From an uncultured Sphingomonadales bacterium (lineage in GTDB: Bacteria; Pseudomonadota; Alphaproteobacteria; Sphingomonadales; Sphingomonadaceae), in the NCBI GenBank assembly GCA_937129355.1, contig CAKZNA010000311.1, positions 1-34,618 of the forward strand: a stretch of DNA of 34,618 nucleotides, read 5' to 3'. The notes below the pieces were generated by a model, which searched no databases, had not been told where the DNA came from, and saw only the letters and a program-made list of their open reading frames with translations. Made by a program: the position numbers and the translations under genes. This document shows, one piece after another, positions 1 to 9,046 of this stretch (positions are counted from its first letter, which is position 1; every line of letters begins with the position of its first letter).

Positions 1-7
1 AGTTGTA

Positions 8-259
8 GTGGATTCGCCGATGGCGAAGAAGGCAACGCAGGTCTATAGCCGTTGGAGAGAGGAGCATGATGAAGCATACGGCTTCCATAGAAACGGGAAC
101 GTATTTTGTTGTAAGGGTTGTATTACTCATGTTTTCCTCTATTTAGCGAAAGAATTGAACGGGGTTAACTTAAACACCGAATCTGAATATACAATCCATT
201 CAAAAATAAAGAGTTTCGATTTTAACGGGGGGATTAGAAAATCTCTTAACGTCCGTTAA
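8..259 (+). CDS. Doubtful small hypothetical protein
   Basis: This is an open frame of 83 residues starting with GTG at 8, or 79 residues from ATG at 20. I do not recognise it. It is mixed basic and acidic, contains a CCKGC cysteine cluster near residues 34-38, and has no signal peptide or clear membrane segment. Base composition changes inside it, from GC-normal in the first 80 bases to AT-rich afterwards, which suggests either a decayed gene end joined to non-coding DNA or a spurious frame. No good ribosome binding site is visible before the GTG, and only seven bases precede it in the window. It could be the remnant of a longer gene entering from the left edge. Confidence 0.2.
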   Translation: MDSPMAKKATQVYSRWREEHDEAYGFHRNGNVFCCKGCITHVFLYLAKELNGVNLNTESEYTIHSKIKSFDFNGGIRKSLNVR

Positions 260-260
260 G
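245..260. repeat. 16-nt inverted repeat
   Basis: Seven-base arms CTTAACG (245-251) and CGTTAAG (254-260) are separated by TC. No T-run follows on either strand, so it does not look like an intrinsic terminator. It overlaps the stop codon of the doubtful small frame. It could be a protein-binding palindrome or a chance event in AT-rich DNA. Confidence 0.35.
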
Positions 261-470
261 CAGAAAATCGTTTAAATTTCAATCAATTGCGGGAGAGAAT
301 TAGCCTCGATTCATTTGGTAATGGATATGGGGCTGGGGTTGAAATAGTGGTTGGTCAAAAAAACTTGAATCAGCTCTGCTTCTTTGGATAAAAAACCAGG
401 GTTGGGCGCTGAAGACCACTAAGAAGTATTATGACGGATGATGTGAAAAAAATCAACTAAGTTTAGCCAT

Positions 471-488
471 GTTAAACAATTGTTTTAC
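471..488. promoter_or_regulatory. Near-perfect palindrome, candidate operator of the acyl-CoA operon
   Basis: GTTAAACAATTGTTTTAC has a perfect 12-bp core (AAACAATTGTTT, 474-485) and two further pairs outside one mismatch. It lies about 85 bases upstream of the first gene of a fatty-acid-type catabolic operon. Such operons are often controlled by TetR- or MarR-family repressors that bind sites of this size. No regulator gene is in the window, so the regulator is unknown. Confidence 0.45.
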
Positions 489-572
489 TGGGACCGGGTT
501 ATTACCAATCTTTCACGGCTACGAAACTTTTTTTGTGGCGCTAAATACGATAGATTAATCTCCACCAAAAAT

Positions 573-1361
573 ATGAATCATATCGAACTACCGAAAAATT
601 TGTTTGCGGGAAAAACTGCTGTGATCACCGGTTCTTCGCGCGGGATTGGAAAGGCGATCGCGGAAGAGATGGCACTACATGGTGCCAAAGTGGTTATCTC
701 CAGCCGCAAACAGGATGCGTGCGATGCCGTCGCGGCAGAGCTCAATGCCAAGCATGGTGATGGTACGGCCATTGCCATTGCAGCCAACATCTCTTCAAAA
801 GATGATCTGCAAAATCTCTGCAACGAAACACGCGCCGCGTTTGGCAAGATTACCGCCTTGGTCTGCAACGCAGCATCCAACCCCTATTACGGTCCGGCGG
901 GCGGGATTACCGATGATCAGTTCCGCAAGATTATGGACAATAACATCCTGTCCAACCATTGGCTGACCCATATGGTATCTGATGAAATGCAGGAAGCCGG
1001 GGCGGGTTCGATCACCATCATATCATCCATTGGCGGCCTGAAAGGTTCCAACATATTGGGTGCATACGCGATATCCAAGGCAGCCGATATGCAGATGGCG
1101 CGCAATCTGGCCGACGAATTTGGCCCCAAGGGCGTGCGGGTGAATTGCATCGCGCCGGGTCTGATTAAAACCGACTTTGCACGTGCGCTTTGGGAAGATC
1201 CCGAAACGCTGGAAATTTCAACGCGTCGTTCTTCGCTCCGCCGTATTGGCGAGCCGGAAGAAATAGCAGGGGCAGCCGTTTTTCTGGCCAGCCGTGCGGG
1301 CGGATTCACAACCGGACAAACCATCGTCATTGACGGCGGCAATACATCAAGCGGAGGATAA
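573..1361 (+). CDS. SDR family oxidoreductase (DHRS4-like)
   Basis: Classical short-chain dehydrogenase/reductase of 262 residues; the family uses NAD(P)H to interconvert alcohols and ketones in the cytoplasm. Visible motifs are the cofactor loop TGSSRGIG (19-26), NAAS (99-102), and the catalytic set N124, S152, Y165 and K169 in YAISK. The end, with GQTIVIDGG, is typical. The start at 573 begins the homologous region; the frame is open upstream to 480, but the added 31 residues lie in AT-rich DNA and match nothing in the family. The closest resemblance is to bacterial DHRS4-like carbonyl reductases. The substrate is unknown; the next genes suggest an acyl-CoA or related hydroxy/keto intermediate. 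It is the first gene of a four-gene operon. Confidence 0.9.
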   Translation: MNHIELPKNLFAGKTAVITGSSRGIGKAIAEEMALHGAKVVISSRKQDACDAVAAELNAKHGDGTAIAIAANISSKDDLQNLCNETRAAFGKITALVCNAASNPYYGPAGGITDDQFRKIMDNNILSNHWLTHMVSDEMQEAGAGSITIISSIGGLKGSNILGAYAISKAADMQMARNLADEFGPKGVRVNCIAPGLIKTDFARALWEDPETLEISTRRSSLRRIGEPEEIAGAAVFLASRAGGFTTGQTIVIDGGNTSSGG

Positions 1362-1362
1362 A

Positions 1363-2157
1363 ATGGGTGCTTTGACAGGCAAAATAGCCATCATCACTGG
1401 CGCAGCTTCAGGCATTGGCCGCGCATCTGCGCTCCGCTTTGCCAAGGAAGGCGCGAAAGTCGTGCTCGGCGATTGGAGCGATAGCGTGCATGAAGTCGCC
1501 AAGGAAATTGGCGATGCCGCCACCGCGATGCAGATCGATGCGGGCAAGGAAGATGATGTCGCCGCAATCGTCAAACTCGCGCTCGATACGCATGGCCGGA
1601 TTGATGTAGCTTTCGCCAACGCCGGCATTTCCGGCGGCATGGAAGGCATCTTCGACAATACAGTCGAGAATTTTACCGAAGTGCTTCGCGTCAACCTGAT
1701 CGGTCCCTGGCTAATGGTGAAGCATGCTGGCAAGGCAATGGCGGATTCAGGCAACGGTGGTTCGATCATTCTAACCGCCAGTGTTGCTGGCATCCGGTCT
1801 GGTGCAGGTGGCCCGCCTTATTCAGCTTCGAAAGCTGGCGTCATCAACCTGACCAAAGTTTCGGCACAGCAAATGAGCGAGACTAACGTCCGCGTGAACG
1901 CGATCTGTCCGGGCCTAACCGAAACCGGCATGACCAAGCCGACATTCGACTATGCCAAGGAAAAGGATGTGATGCATAAAGTGGGCCGGCTCAATCCGCT
2001 ACGCCGCGGTGCACAGCCGGAGGAGCTATCCAATGTGGCTTTGTTCCTCGCATCGGATGAGGCCAGTTATGTCAACGGACAGGCAATCGCAGTCGATGGC
2101 GGCCTTTCCAGCTCGCATCCCGTCACGCGTCAACTTACAGGACAGACAGCAGTATAA
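1363..2157 (+). CDS. SDR family oxidoreductase
   Basis: Second short-chain dehydrogenase, 264 residues. It shows TGAASGIG (12-19), NAG (86-88), N111, S140, Y153 and K157 (YSASK). Asp37 at the end of the second beta strand points to NAD rather than NADP as cofactor, by the usual family rule. The start at 1363 is one base after the previous stop and is preceded by GGAGG at 1353-1357; the longer frame reaching back to 1294 would overlap the upstream gene and is not favoured. Its stop overlaps the start of the next gene (TAATG). It is clearly different in sequence from its neighbour, so it probably acts on another step or substrate rather than being a recent duplicate. Confidence 0.9.
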   Translation: MGALTGKIAIITGAASGIGRASALRFAKEGAKVVLGDWSDSVHEVAKEIGDAATAMQIDAGKEDDVAAIVKLALDTHGRIDVAFANAGISGGMEGIFDNTVENFTEVLRVNLIGPWLMVKHAGKAMADSGNGGSIILTASVAGIRSGAGGPPYSASKAGVINLTKVSAQQMSETNVRVNAICPGLTETGMTKPTFDYAKEKDVMHKVGRLNPLRRGAQPEELSNVALFLASDEASYVNGQAIAVDGGLSSSHPVTRQLTGQTAV

Positions 2158-3362
2158 TGCACGGAACAACTGAACAGCAAAATCTGGGTTTCCTTCCCGA
2201 CCGGCTCGACCGGATCGGAGAGCATATCCAATCGAAATATCTGGATAGCGGAAGGCTCCCATTTGCCTCGGTGCTCATCGGGCGCGGAGATGAAGTTGCT
2301 TACCAGTGGCGCTCTGGCGTGGATGAAGATGCGATCTTCCGCATTGCGTCCATGACCAAACCGATAACCACAATTGCCTTCATGCAATTGGTCGAGCAGG
2401 GCAAGGTCGCGCTGTCCGATCCGGTGGCCAAATATATCCCGGAATTTGCCGATTTGGGCGTGTTTGAATCGGGCGGCGGCAATGTTCCTTTTATGACGCG
2501 GGTGCCGACAGAACCGATGAAAATCATCGACCTGCTGCGCCACACGTCCGGGCTTACTTATGGTTTTCAGGAACGCACGCCTGTCGATGCGGCTTATCGA
2601 AAATCAGAACTCGAAGACTGGATAAAGGTTCAGGGCGATGATGATTTCATCGCAAGGCTTTCGCAAATGCCGCTCGATTTTGATCCGGGCAGCAGCTGGA
2701 ATTATTCGGTTTCGACCGATGTGCTGGGCGTTATCGTGGCGCGTATTTCGGGCATGAGCCTGGGCGAATATTTCGCGGCGAATATATTTGAACCGCTCGG
2801 CATGACGGACACGGACTTTGCTGTTCCAAAAGATCAGGCAAAGCGCATTCCCGATTGTTATGTCTTTAACGCCAAGACCAAGATGAAACCCTATGATGCG
2901 CCGGGCACGGACAGCGCCTGGGCTGGAAGCGCCAATTTTCAATCCGGCGGCGGCGGCCTCGCCTCGACCGTTGCTGATTATCACCGCTTTTCGCGCATGC
3001 TGCTCAACGGCGGTGCTCTTGACGGCGCTCAGATTATCAGCCCCAAGACATTGGAACTGATGACCGCGAACCACTTACCTGGCGGCGGCGATTTGACGCA
3101 ACATTCCAAATCACTGTTTAGCGAAGCGGAAAATGCGGGTGCCGGGTTCGGCCTTGGCTTTGGCGTCACCATCGACAATGCGGCGACAATGGTTCCGGGG
3201 TCAACGGGCGATTATTATTGGGGCGGGATGTTCTCGACCGCCTTTTTCGTCGATCCGGTGGAAGATATCATCATGATATTCATGACGCAATTGATGCCGT
3301 CCAGCACCTATCCCGTGCGCCGCGAGATCAAGACGTTGCTATATTCGGCCTTTGCCGCCTGA
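2157..3362 (+). CDS. Serine hydrolase of the beta-lactamase/family VIII esterase fold
   Basis: A 401-residue protein of the class C beta-lactamase-related family, which includes family VIII carboxylesterases, 6-aminohexanoate-dimer hydrolases and DD-peptidases. The nucleophile motif S65-M-T-K68 lies in FRIASMTKP, and the second motif tyrosine Y183 is in [16 protein letters not shown] (129-133) is also typical. There is no obvious signal peptide, so a cytoplasmic esterase is more likely than a cell-wall enzyme. The ATG overlaps the previous stop by one base, giving translational coupling. In an operon with two dehydrogenases and a beta-oxidation fusion enzyme, an ester or lactone hydrolase role is a reasonable inference; a true beta-lactamase role is unlikely. 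Confidence 0.88.
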   Translation: MHGTTEQQNLGFLPDRLDRIGEHIQSKYLDSGRLPFASVLIGRGDEVAYQWRSGVDEDAIFRIASMTKPITTIAFMQLVEQGKVALSDPVAKYIPEFADLGVFESGGGNVPFMTRVPTEPMKIIDLLRHTSGLTYGFQERTPVDAAYRKSELEDWIKVQGDDDFIARLSQMPLDFDPGSSWNYSVSTDVLGVIVARISGMSLGEYFAANIFEPLGMTDTDFAVPKDQAKRIPDCYVFNAKTKMKPYDAPGTDSAWAGSANFQSGGGGLASTVADYHRFSRMLLNGGALDGAQIISPKTLELMTANHLPGGGDLTQHSKSLFSEAENAGAGFGLGFGVTIDNAATMVPGSTGDYYWGGMFSTAFFVDPVEDIIMIFMTQLMPSSTYPVRREIKTLLYSAFAA

Positions 3363-3396
3363 ATTTCGCCGGCCTGAACATTTGAAGGAAAGAAAA

Positions 3397-5397
3397 ATGC
3401 AATCCGTTACCACCCAAATTCATGACGATGTCCTCGAAATTCTGGTCAATAACCCACCAGTCAACGCACTCAGCTGGCATGTGCGGCAGGGATTGAGCGA
3501 CGGTATCGAAGAAGCGCTAGGCAATGATGCGGTGAAGGCCGTTGTGCTGCGCTGCGACGGACGGACATTTATCGCCGGCGCCGACATTACCGAATTTGGC
3601 AAACCGCCGCAGGGACCGGATTTCAATGCGGTGCTGAATATGTTTGAAACAGCGGGTAAACCAATCGTCGCTGCAATTCACGGCACGGCTTTGGGAGGCG
3701 GCCTAGAAACCGCGATGGTGTGCCACTACCGCGTGGCCGTCCCTTCGGCAAAACTGGGCGTACCCGAAGTAAAGCTCGGCCTGCTCCCGGGTGCTGGCGG
3801 AACGCAGCGATTGCCGCGTATTGTCGGTGTGGAACAAGCAGCCATCATGTGCGCCCTTGGCGTGCCAATCTCGGCCAAGAAGGCGCTTGAGACCGGATTG
3901 GTTGATAGCATAGCGAGCGAAGATAGTTTGGCCGAAGATGCGATTGCCTTTGCGCGCCAAATGATTGCCGAAGGACCACGCCCCTCGCGCGATCGTCCAA
4001 TCACTGGCGACACTGCCATCATCGATGAACTGAAGGCAAAGAATGCGCGGCGTTGGAAAGGCTTTGAAGCGCCTTATGCCAATCTTGCCTGCGTCGAAGC
4101 CGCAACAAGGCTTCCCTTTGACGAAGGCATGAAATTTGAGCGAGCTGAATTCACCAAGCTTATGGGCGGTTCGCAATCGGCGGCGCAGCGCCATATGTTC
4201 TTCGCCGAACGCCAAGCCGCAAAGATTGACGGCCTGCCCAAAGATACGCCGCTACGCGATATCAAAAAAGTTGGCGTCATTGGCGCTGGCACGATGGGCG
4301 GCGGCATTTCGATGAATTTCCTCGCCGCGGGAATCCCGGTGACGATAGTAGAGATGGCAAAAGAAAATCTCGACCGCGGCGTGGGAGTTATCCGCAAGAA
4401 TTACGAAAACTCAGCCAAAAAGGGTCGCTTCACGACTGAGAAAGTCGAGGCCATGATGGGGCTGCTCACACCGTCGCTGTCGATGGATGATCTGGCTGAC
4501 TGCGATCTGGTGATCGAGGCGGTTTACGAGAGCATGGACGTAAAGAAAGAAGTGTTTGGCGCGCTGGACAAGATTGTCAAACAAGGCGCTATCCTTGCAT
4601 CCAACACCAGCTATCTGAATGTCGACGAAATCGCTGCATCAACCTCGCGCCCGGGCGATGTGCTGGGTATGCATTTCTTCTCGCCTGCCAATGTTATGAA
4701 ACTACTCGAAGTCGTGCGCGGCGAAAAGACCGCCGACGATGCGCTTGCAACTGCAATGGCCATCGGCAAAAAAATCGGCAAGGTCGCGGTGGTGGCGGGT
4801 GTCTGTCACGGATTTATCGGCAACCGTATGCTGTCCGAACGGCAGCAGCCAGCCATTCAATTGCTGATGGAAGGCGCTACGCCGCAACAGATAGATGACG
4901 TACACACGGATTTCGGCATGCCAATGGGACCTTTCCAAATGAGCGATCTGGCAGGGCTAGATATCGGCTGGCACCGTGACCCAAGCAAGATTGAAACAAT
5001 CCGTGAGGCGCTATGCGCGGCGGGACGTTTCGGCCAGAAAAACGGTAAGGGCTTCTATGATTATGACGAGAAGCGCCAACGGACAGTAAGCGAAGAGGCA
5101 CTGGCAATCATTGAAGACTTCCGGTCCAAATCAAACCTTCCAAAGCGCGAGATTACCGATCAGGAAATCATCGAACGCACGCTCTATCCGATGGTCAATG
5201 AAGGGTATAAAATCCTGGAAGAAGGAAAGGCGCAGCGTGCATCCGACATCGATGTTGTTTGGATCTATGGCTATGGCTGGCCGGTCTATCGCGGCGGCCC
5301 GATGTTCTGGGGCGATCTGGAAGGCGCGGGCAAAATCGTTGAGGCGCTGGAACGCCATAATATCGATGTCGCCGACAGCTTGAAGGCGAAGGCGTAA
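3397..5397 (+). CDS. Bifunctional enoyl-CoA hydratase/3-hydroxyacyl-CoA dehydrogenase
   Basis: Fused beta-oxidation enzyme of 666 residues that hydrates trans-2-enoyl-CoA and oxidises the resulting 3-hydroxyacyl-CoA with NAD. The N-terminal crotonase domain (about 1-190) has GADITEF (61-67), [10 protein letters not shown] with E104, and [18 protein letters not shown] with E124, matching the two catalytic glutamates of FadB. The dehydrogenase part starts near 289 with GAGTMG (296-301) and has the catalytic His426 in GMHFFSP, followed by two C-terminal helical domains. The start at 3397 is preceded by GAAGGAA; the frame is open back to 3352 but that overlaps the upstream gene. It resembles FadJ/FadB and the peroxisomal multifunctional enzyme. 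No thiolase partner is seen here. Confidence 0.92.
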   Translation: MQSVTTQIHDDVLEILVNNPPVNALSWHVRQGLSDGIEEALGNDAVKAVVLRCDGRTFIAGADITEFGKPPQGPDFNAVLNMFETAGKPIVAAIHGTALGGGLETAMVCHYRVAVPSAKLGVPEVKLGLLPGAGGTQRLPRIVGVEQAAIMCALGVPISAKKALETGLVDSIASEDSLAEDAIAFARQMIAEGPRPSRDRPITGDTAIIDELKAKNARRWKGFEAPYANLACVEAATRLPFDEGMKFERAEFTKLMGGSQSAAQRHMFFAERQAAKIDGLPKDTPLRDIKKVGVIGAGTMGGGISMNFLAAGIPVTIVEMAKENLDRGVGVIRKNYENSAKKGRFTTEKVEAMMGLLTPSLSMDDLADCDLVIEAVYESMDVKKEVFGALDKIVKQGAILASNTSYLNVDEIAASTSRPGDVLGMHFFSPANVMKLLEVVRGEKTADDALATAMAIGKKIGKVAVVAGVCHGFIGNRMLSERQQPAIQLLMEGATPQQIDDVHTDFGMPMGPFQMSDLAGLDIGWHRDPSKIETIREALCAAGRFGQKNGKGFYDYDEKRQRTVSEEALAIIEDFRSKSNLPKREITDQEIIERTLYPMVNEGYKILEEGKAQRASDIDVVWIYGYGWPVYRGGPMFWGDLEGAGKIVEALERHNIDVADSLKAKA

Positions 5398-5431
5398 AAA
5401 AGGGCGCTCCTTCCGCAAGGGAGAAGCGCCC
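5396..5431 (-). terminator. Intrinsic terminator of the minus-strand envelope genes
   Basis: Read on the minus strand, GGGCGC...GCGCCC (5431-5402) closes an imperfect hairpin and is followed at once by six T residues (5401-5396). The T-run overlaps the stop codon of the convergent plus-strand gene. On the plus strand the hairpin lacks a following T-run, so it mainly serves the minus-strand genes. Confidence 0.8.
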
Positions 5432-5452
5432 GATAGCTTAGTATTTGCGACG

Positions 5453-5995
5453 CTAGCTCAGCTGAATGAAATCAACATTGCCGTTCGACACACCGCAATC
5501 AAAACTACGATTGTCGGAAAGAACGCCGCTTACGCGCCAGCCAGCACCGTCGCGTGTGGCGGAGCGAACTTCATTTACGCGGGTGCCTTCACCAGCGCTG
5601 CGTTCGGCGGCATCGCTGCATGTGCTAACGGCTGAACCGATGTCATTGCCGTTGGAAGCAGGCGGAGGTGCTTGATCCGGATAGCGTTCAGCCGGATAAT
5701 CGTTACGTTCGGCCCGGCGATCACGGTCGCGCTTATTCGATTTGCTAGCCGCATCTGCGATAATCGCGATACCTGCCAATATGCCGATACCGGCAATGAT
5801 ATCGCCAGCATCAACACGGTTGCGGCGGCGGCGATGGCGCCAACGACGATATTCCGAAGCCTCTTCCAGCACGCTGCCATCATGTCCGGTGGCGGCTGCT
5901 TTGGAAATATTTGGAATTGCGAAAGCCGGTGTTGCGCTTGTCGCCAGCATAGCGGCGATTACCGATGAAGCGGCAAATTTCCTGAAATTGGTCAT
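5453..5995 (-). CDS. Small secreted Arg-rich protein, paralogue of its upstream neighbour
   Basis: A 180-residue protein of unknown function. A signal peptide (about 1-26, ending TPAFA) is followed by a very basic patch (YRRWRHRRRRNR), a glycine/isoleucine hydrophobic segment (AGDIIAGIGILAGIAII), an Arg/Asp-rich linker and a C-terminal domain with two cysteines. The segment order and the hydrophobic motif match the next gene upstream (AGEVIAGAVILGGIAAI), and both end in a Cys-x(5-8)-V-D pattern, so the two are paralogues. The start at 5995 gives a clean signal peptide; the frame is open to 6043. It is probably periplasmic or envelope associated. It is followed by the terminator at 5396-5431. 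Confidence 0.75.
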   Translation of the reverse strand: MTNFRKFAASSVIAAMLATSATPAFAIPNISKAAATGHDGSVLEEASEYRRWRHRRRRNRVDAGDIIAGIGILAGIAIIADAASKSNKRDRDRRAERNDYPAERYPDQAPPPASNGNDIGSAVSTCSDAAERSAGEGTRVNEVRSATRDGAGWRVSGVLSDNRSFDCGVSNGNVDFIQLS

Positions 5996-6047
5996 AGTCT
6001 TATTCCCCGTTGGCGTAGGTCGCGCCCTTAATATCCATAACATGAAC

Positions 6048-6073
6048 GGTCCAGCCTGTCTCCAGGCTGAACC
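6048..6073 (-). other. Intercistronic hairpin with GAGA tetraloop
   Basis: On the minus-strand RNA an 11-bp stem (GGUUCAGCCUG with CAGGCUGGACC) closes a GAGA loop of the GNRA type. All eleven pairs form with one G-U wobble; on the plus strand that pair is a mismatch, so the structure belongs to the minus-strand transcript. No U-run follows, so it is probably a processing or stability element between the two paralogues rather than a strong terminator. Confidence 0.6.
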
Positions 6074-6093
6074 GCTTCTTTTGGTGTCAGTGT

Positions 6094-6651
6094 TTACCGA
6101 TAGTTACCGAGGCCTTTCAGGCGGACATCCACAACCCGGCCGCGTTCGACATAGCAAGAGAATTTGCCCTTGTCGTAGCTGCTATAGCCATATCCGCGGC
6201 GGTTATAATTATTATACCCTCCGCCGCGATACCCATCGCTTACCACGATCCGGCCTCTGATTTTATATCCGTAACGGGTGCGGTCGATATCGCGGATCTG
6301 GGTCACCTTGGCATTGCCAAAACGGCTGGCCCGGTTTTCTGCGCGGCGGATGCAGCGTTTTACGGCTTTGCGGCTACCACGGTGGCGGTAATTGTGATTA
6401 TAGCCATCATTATAACCATATCCACGGTCACCGCGATGTCCCCGGTTATAGTCGCGATCACGGTATTTGTCTTTCCCAGAAGTCAGGATCGCAGCGATCC
6501 CGCCCAGAATTACGGCACCAGCGATAACTTCGCCTGCGCTAATTTTGTCATTGTTACGATAGTCGCCGTGCTTTGCGACGGCAGGGGTTGCGGAAACAGC
6601 CATTGCCGTTGCGGCGGCGGTTCCGATCAGAGCTTTTTTAATATTGGTCAT
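6094..6651 (-). CDS. Small secreted Gly/Tyr/Arg-rich protein
   Basis: A 185-residue protein with a signal peptide (about 1-26, ending TPAVA). A Gly/Ile-rich hydrophobic segment near 40-57 is followed by low-complexity repeats rich in G, Y, R, D and N (about 65-95), and a C-terminal part with Cys residues in KRCIRRAE and KFSCYVERG. The ATG has a strong AAGGAG seven bases upstream. I do not recognise a named family. The short glycine-zipper-like segment and exported low-complexity region suggest an envelope role, possibly related to stress or surface structure, but this is inference. Its paralogue lies directly downstream. Confidence 0.75.
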   Translation of the reverse strand: MTNIKKALIGTAAATAMAVSATPAVAKHGDYRNNDKISAGEVIAGAVILGGIAAILTSGKDKYRDRDYNRGHRGDRGYGYNDGYNHNYRHRGSRKAVKRCIRRAENRASRFGNAKVTQIRDIDRTRYGYKIRGRIVVSDGYRGGGYNNYNRRGYGYSSYDKGKFSCYVERGRVVDVRLKGLGNYR

Positions 6652-6789
6652 TACGACACTCCTTCATCTTACCGCTCGAGAACCATTTCCGAGCTTGATT
6701 AAAGGTATAAACGAATCGCTGTGAGTAAGGGCTGAACTAGCTTGTCAGCTTTCGTTCAGGTAAACGTCCATTTTTATGAACATTGCAAA

Positions 6790-8250
6790 TTAATATCTAT
6801 TTGACAGCGGCTTATACTCCGCTTCAGGAGTCATCAAAGCACGATAAGTGGCTATTCTTTCCTCCTTCGGAAGCTTCACAAGCTGTTCAAAATATCGCTT
6901 TGGTTTGGAGCAAAATGCATAAGGCCCGCCGAAATATCGCGTTTTTGATTTGGACAGCATCAGCCCCCAAAAATCGATTGCCAACGCGTAAGACCTGTTC
7001 TTCTCTTCATCGCTCAACGGCTCGTCATCTATCTTATATGCCATAATTTCTTTAAGCAGCGCATTCTGGCGTTCTTTATGGTCAAATATGGTTGCGTTCA
7101 AACTTGGAACCCGGCGGTTGCCAATACTGGCGCATTTTTTGTTTCGCGTGTCATCCTTCAATTGCCAGATGTCATTTTGCAGCTGAAGCGCGGTTTCGAT
7201 AATGTCATCGGGATATTTCGCCAAATCGGCAAAGAGAATTTCAATTAAGGCTCCCTGCACCGATTCGACTGCTTTATCCCGGTCATCTTTCAAAATGGCG
7301 TCGATCCATATTTTTGAAGTCGCATTCAAATATTTTGTCCGATCAGTATCCGCCATAGTTCGCCAGATTGAATCAGCGGCCAGTAAATTCCGAAAGTTAG
7401 AAGAAGATTTCCAAGATTTGGTTGCGAACGCCATCGTTCCATCGCCAACGGCTTTTGCATTTTTCAGGCTTTTGACAAGGGCATCATTATCCGGAAACCA
7501 CATATCCTTTGGCCCGGTTGATAGCGCTTGTTCAACAGCGTCATCATCAAGACCGGCATCACGATAAGCATATGCCATCGCCCAACTGGACGCGTTACGT
7601 CCGGCCAGACTGGTATCAACCGGCCTGCGAACAAATCCCTTATGCGCTTGATGAAAACCCAGCCCGCCCGATTTGGAAATTGTTTTGCGTTTACCTTTCA
7701 AAAAAGCAAAAGTGCACGCAGACGCGCACACAACCTCAACATGCGTATTCAGACCATGTTCTTCAATCAGCTTGGCAACGGCAATGCCTTCGATCACAAC
7801 ACCGCCGGGTGATGAAAGAATAACGGTTTTAACTGTTGGGTTTTCTTCGATAGCTTTTTTGAATTTGTACGTGAAACCTGTCTTGATTTCTCCAATAGCA
7901 TGAAGCGTCAAACCATCTTCAGACACCAGCATATCGTAGCTCAAATTGCGCCTCCGTGGCGGCTTACGCTTGGGAGGCGGTGCAAAATTAGTCGTCGGGC
8001 GCGGCGCAGGGCGCGGCGCTACATCCATAATTGGCCGCGGTGGTGCGTGTTTCACTGTTGTTACAGTCGGCGGCGGCGCGACCATCTCTACTTTGGGTTG
8101 GGTAAGCGGAGGGTTGTTCTTCGGCGCGAGAGGGGCTTTTGTTGTTTTCACCACGGATTTTTCCGCGTCTGGTCGATCAGCCGCCAGCGGTGCGATTGGC
8201 AAACCCGACACCAACAAGATACTTACAACCGCCCAAAGTTTTAGCCGCAT
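6790..8250 (-). CDS. Periplasmic ClpP-fold serine-protease-like protein, copy 1
   Basis: A 486-residue exported protein with a signal peptide (about 1-24), a Pro-rich linker (about 40-105) and a ClpP/crotonase-fold domain. Family marks are SPGG (147-150, oxyanion region), the presumed nucleophile S177 in CASACT and the presumed base H200 in GFHQA, the arrangement of the COG3904-type predicted periplasmic proteins. The C-terminal 250 residues are helical and unrecognised. The start at 8250 is preceded by GGAG at a good distance; the ATG at 8262 has no such site. It is paralogous to the gene at 9047-10387, with a methyltransferase between them. Protease activity is inferred from the fold, not proven. 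Confidence 0.8.
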   Translation of the reverse strand: MRLKLWAVVSILLVSGLPIAPLAADRPDAEKSVVKTTKAPLAPKNNPPLTQPKVEMVAPPPTVTTVKHAPPRPIMDVAPRPAPRPTTNFAPPPKRKPPRRRNLSYDMLVSEDGLTLHAIGEIKTGFTYKFKKAIEENPTVKTVILSSPGGVVIEGIAVAKLIEEHGLNTHVEVVCASACTFAFLKGKRKTISKSGGLGFHQAHKGFVRRPVDTSLAGRNASSWAMAYAYRDAGLDDDAVEQALSTGPKDMWFPDNDALVKSLKNAKAVGDGTMAFATKSWKSSSNFRNLLAADSIWRTMADTDRTKYLNATSKIWIDAILKDDRDKAVESVQGALIEILFADLAKYPDDIIETALQLQNDIWQLKDDTRNKKCASIGNRRVPSLNATIFDHKERQNALLKEIMAYKIDDEPLSDEEKNRSYALAIDFWGLMLSKSKTRYFGGPYAFCSKPKRYFEQLVKLPKEERIATYRALMTPEAEYKPLSNRY

Positions 8251-8337
8251 TTTTCTCTCCATAGTTCCGAAATTAGCCTAACCCACCGGCGCGCGTCGAT
8301 GCAATGACCTTTGTTGGGTCACATGATCTGGTGGCCA

Positions 8338-8991
8338 CTACGCGAGCTGCGCCTCACCCCATTCGACCCAGCCGAAAGGACGCGGGGTTTTGGGCATATA
8401 TTGCTTGTCCCCGCCGCCGACTTTGAAACCCGCGCCTTCATAGGCTCCGGTGATTGGCCGCGTTAGATGGCAATTGCCGCCGATGCGTTTCCATATCGGC
8501 TCGATCCGCCGCTGCCATTTCTGTACGCCGGCATCCGGCGCACTGCCATGCTCCAGAAACAGCGCCTTACCGCCCGGACGCAGCACGCGCCGCATTTCCG
8601 AAAGCACATCGCGCTGTTCATCAACCGAGCAAAGCGTGAAGGTACAGACAACCGTATCAAAACTAGCATCCCCAAACGGCATCGCTTCGCCAATGCCGCC
8701 GCGAATATCCGCTTCCATACCGAAAGATTGCGCTGCTTCGCGCGACATATCCAGCAAGCCCGGAGAGGGATCAACACCAGAGAAGCTGTTGATCCGTGCG
8801 GGATCATAAAATTCCATATTGATCCCACCGCCGCAGCCAAGCTCCAGCACGTCGCCTTCTGCTTTGGGGACAACCTTGCTGCGTGCTTTCATGATCTGCC
8901 CCTGCGAACAGGCACAACCAATCAGCTTGGGCACCATATTACGTTCCCACCATCCGGCGGGTCGTGGTTGCCATTCATTTGAGCTGTTCAT
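8338..8991 (-). CDS. Class I SAM-dependent methyltransferase (METTL7-like)
   Basis: A 217-residue methyltransferase. The SAM site has LELGCGGG (49-56), an acidic residue D74 in GVDPS, and the later FTLCSVDE and RRVLRPGGKALFLEHG blocks. The C-terminal stretch QKWQRRIEPIWKRIGGNCHL followed by T-R is characteristic of the METTL7/UbiE-like group, whose animal members are thiol methyltransferases; bacterial substrates are mostly unknown. There is no signal peptide, although a cysteine-containing N-terminal segment (GCAC, 25-28) is present. The ATG at 8991 has GGAGAG at proper spacing. It sits between two exported ClpP-like genes in the same direction, 55 bases from the upstream one, so co-transcription is likely, but a shared pathway is not evident. 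Confidence 0.85.
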   Translation of the reverse strand: MNSSNEWQPRPAGWWERNMVPKLIGCACSQGQIMKARSKVVPKAEGDVLELGCGGGINMEFYDPARINSFSGVDPSPGLLDMSREAAQSFGMEADIRGGIGEAMPFGDASFDTVVCTFTLCSVDEQRDVLSEMRRVLRPGGKALFLEHGSAPDAGVQKWQRRIEPIWKRIGGNCHLTRPITGAYEGAGFKVGGGDKQYMPKTPRPFGWVEWGEAQLA

Positions 8992-9046
8992 CGTTTCTCT
9001 CCAAATTTGGCACTAATTCTTCGGCTTTTGCACTGCTGATTGCAGC

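Larger units (their letters stand above)
1..572. other. AT-rich intergenic stretch upstream of the acyl-CoA operon
   Basis: By eye this stretch is clearly richer in A and T than the genes downstream, with many A and T runs from about 100 to 300 and 420 to 570. It holds one doubtful small reading frame (8-259), a 16-nt inverted repeat (245-260) and an 18-nt near-palindrome (471-488). The promoter of the operon starting at 573 should lie here, but I cannot place -35 and -10 boxes with confidence. No tRNA or transposase was recognised. Confidence 0.5.

Noticed and set aside
480..572. N-terminal extension of the first SDR by 31 residues
   Set aside because: It starts at TTG within the palindrome, in AT-rich DNA, and does not match SDR starts, while ATG at 573 does.
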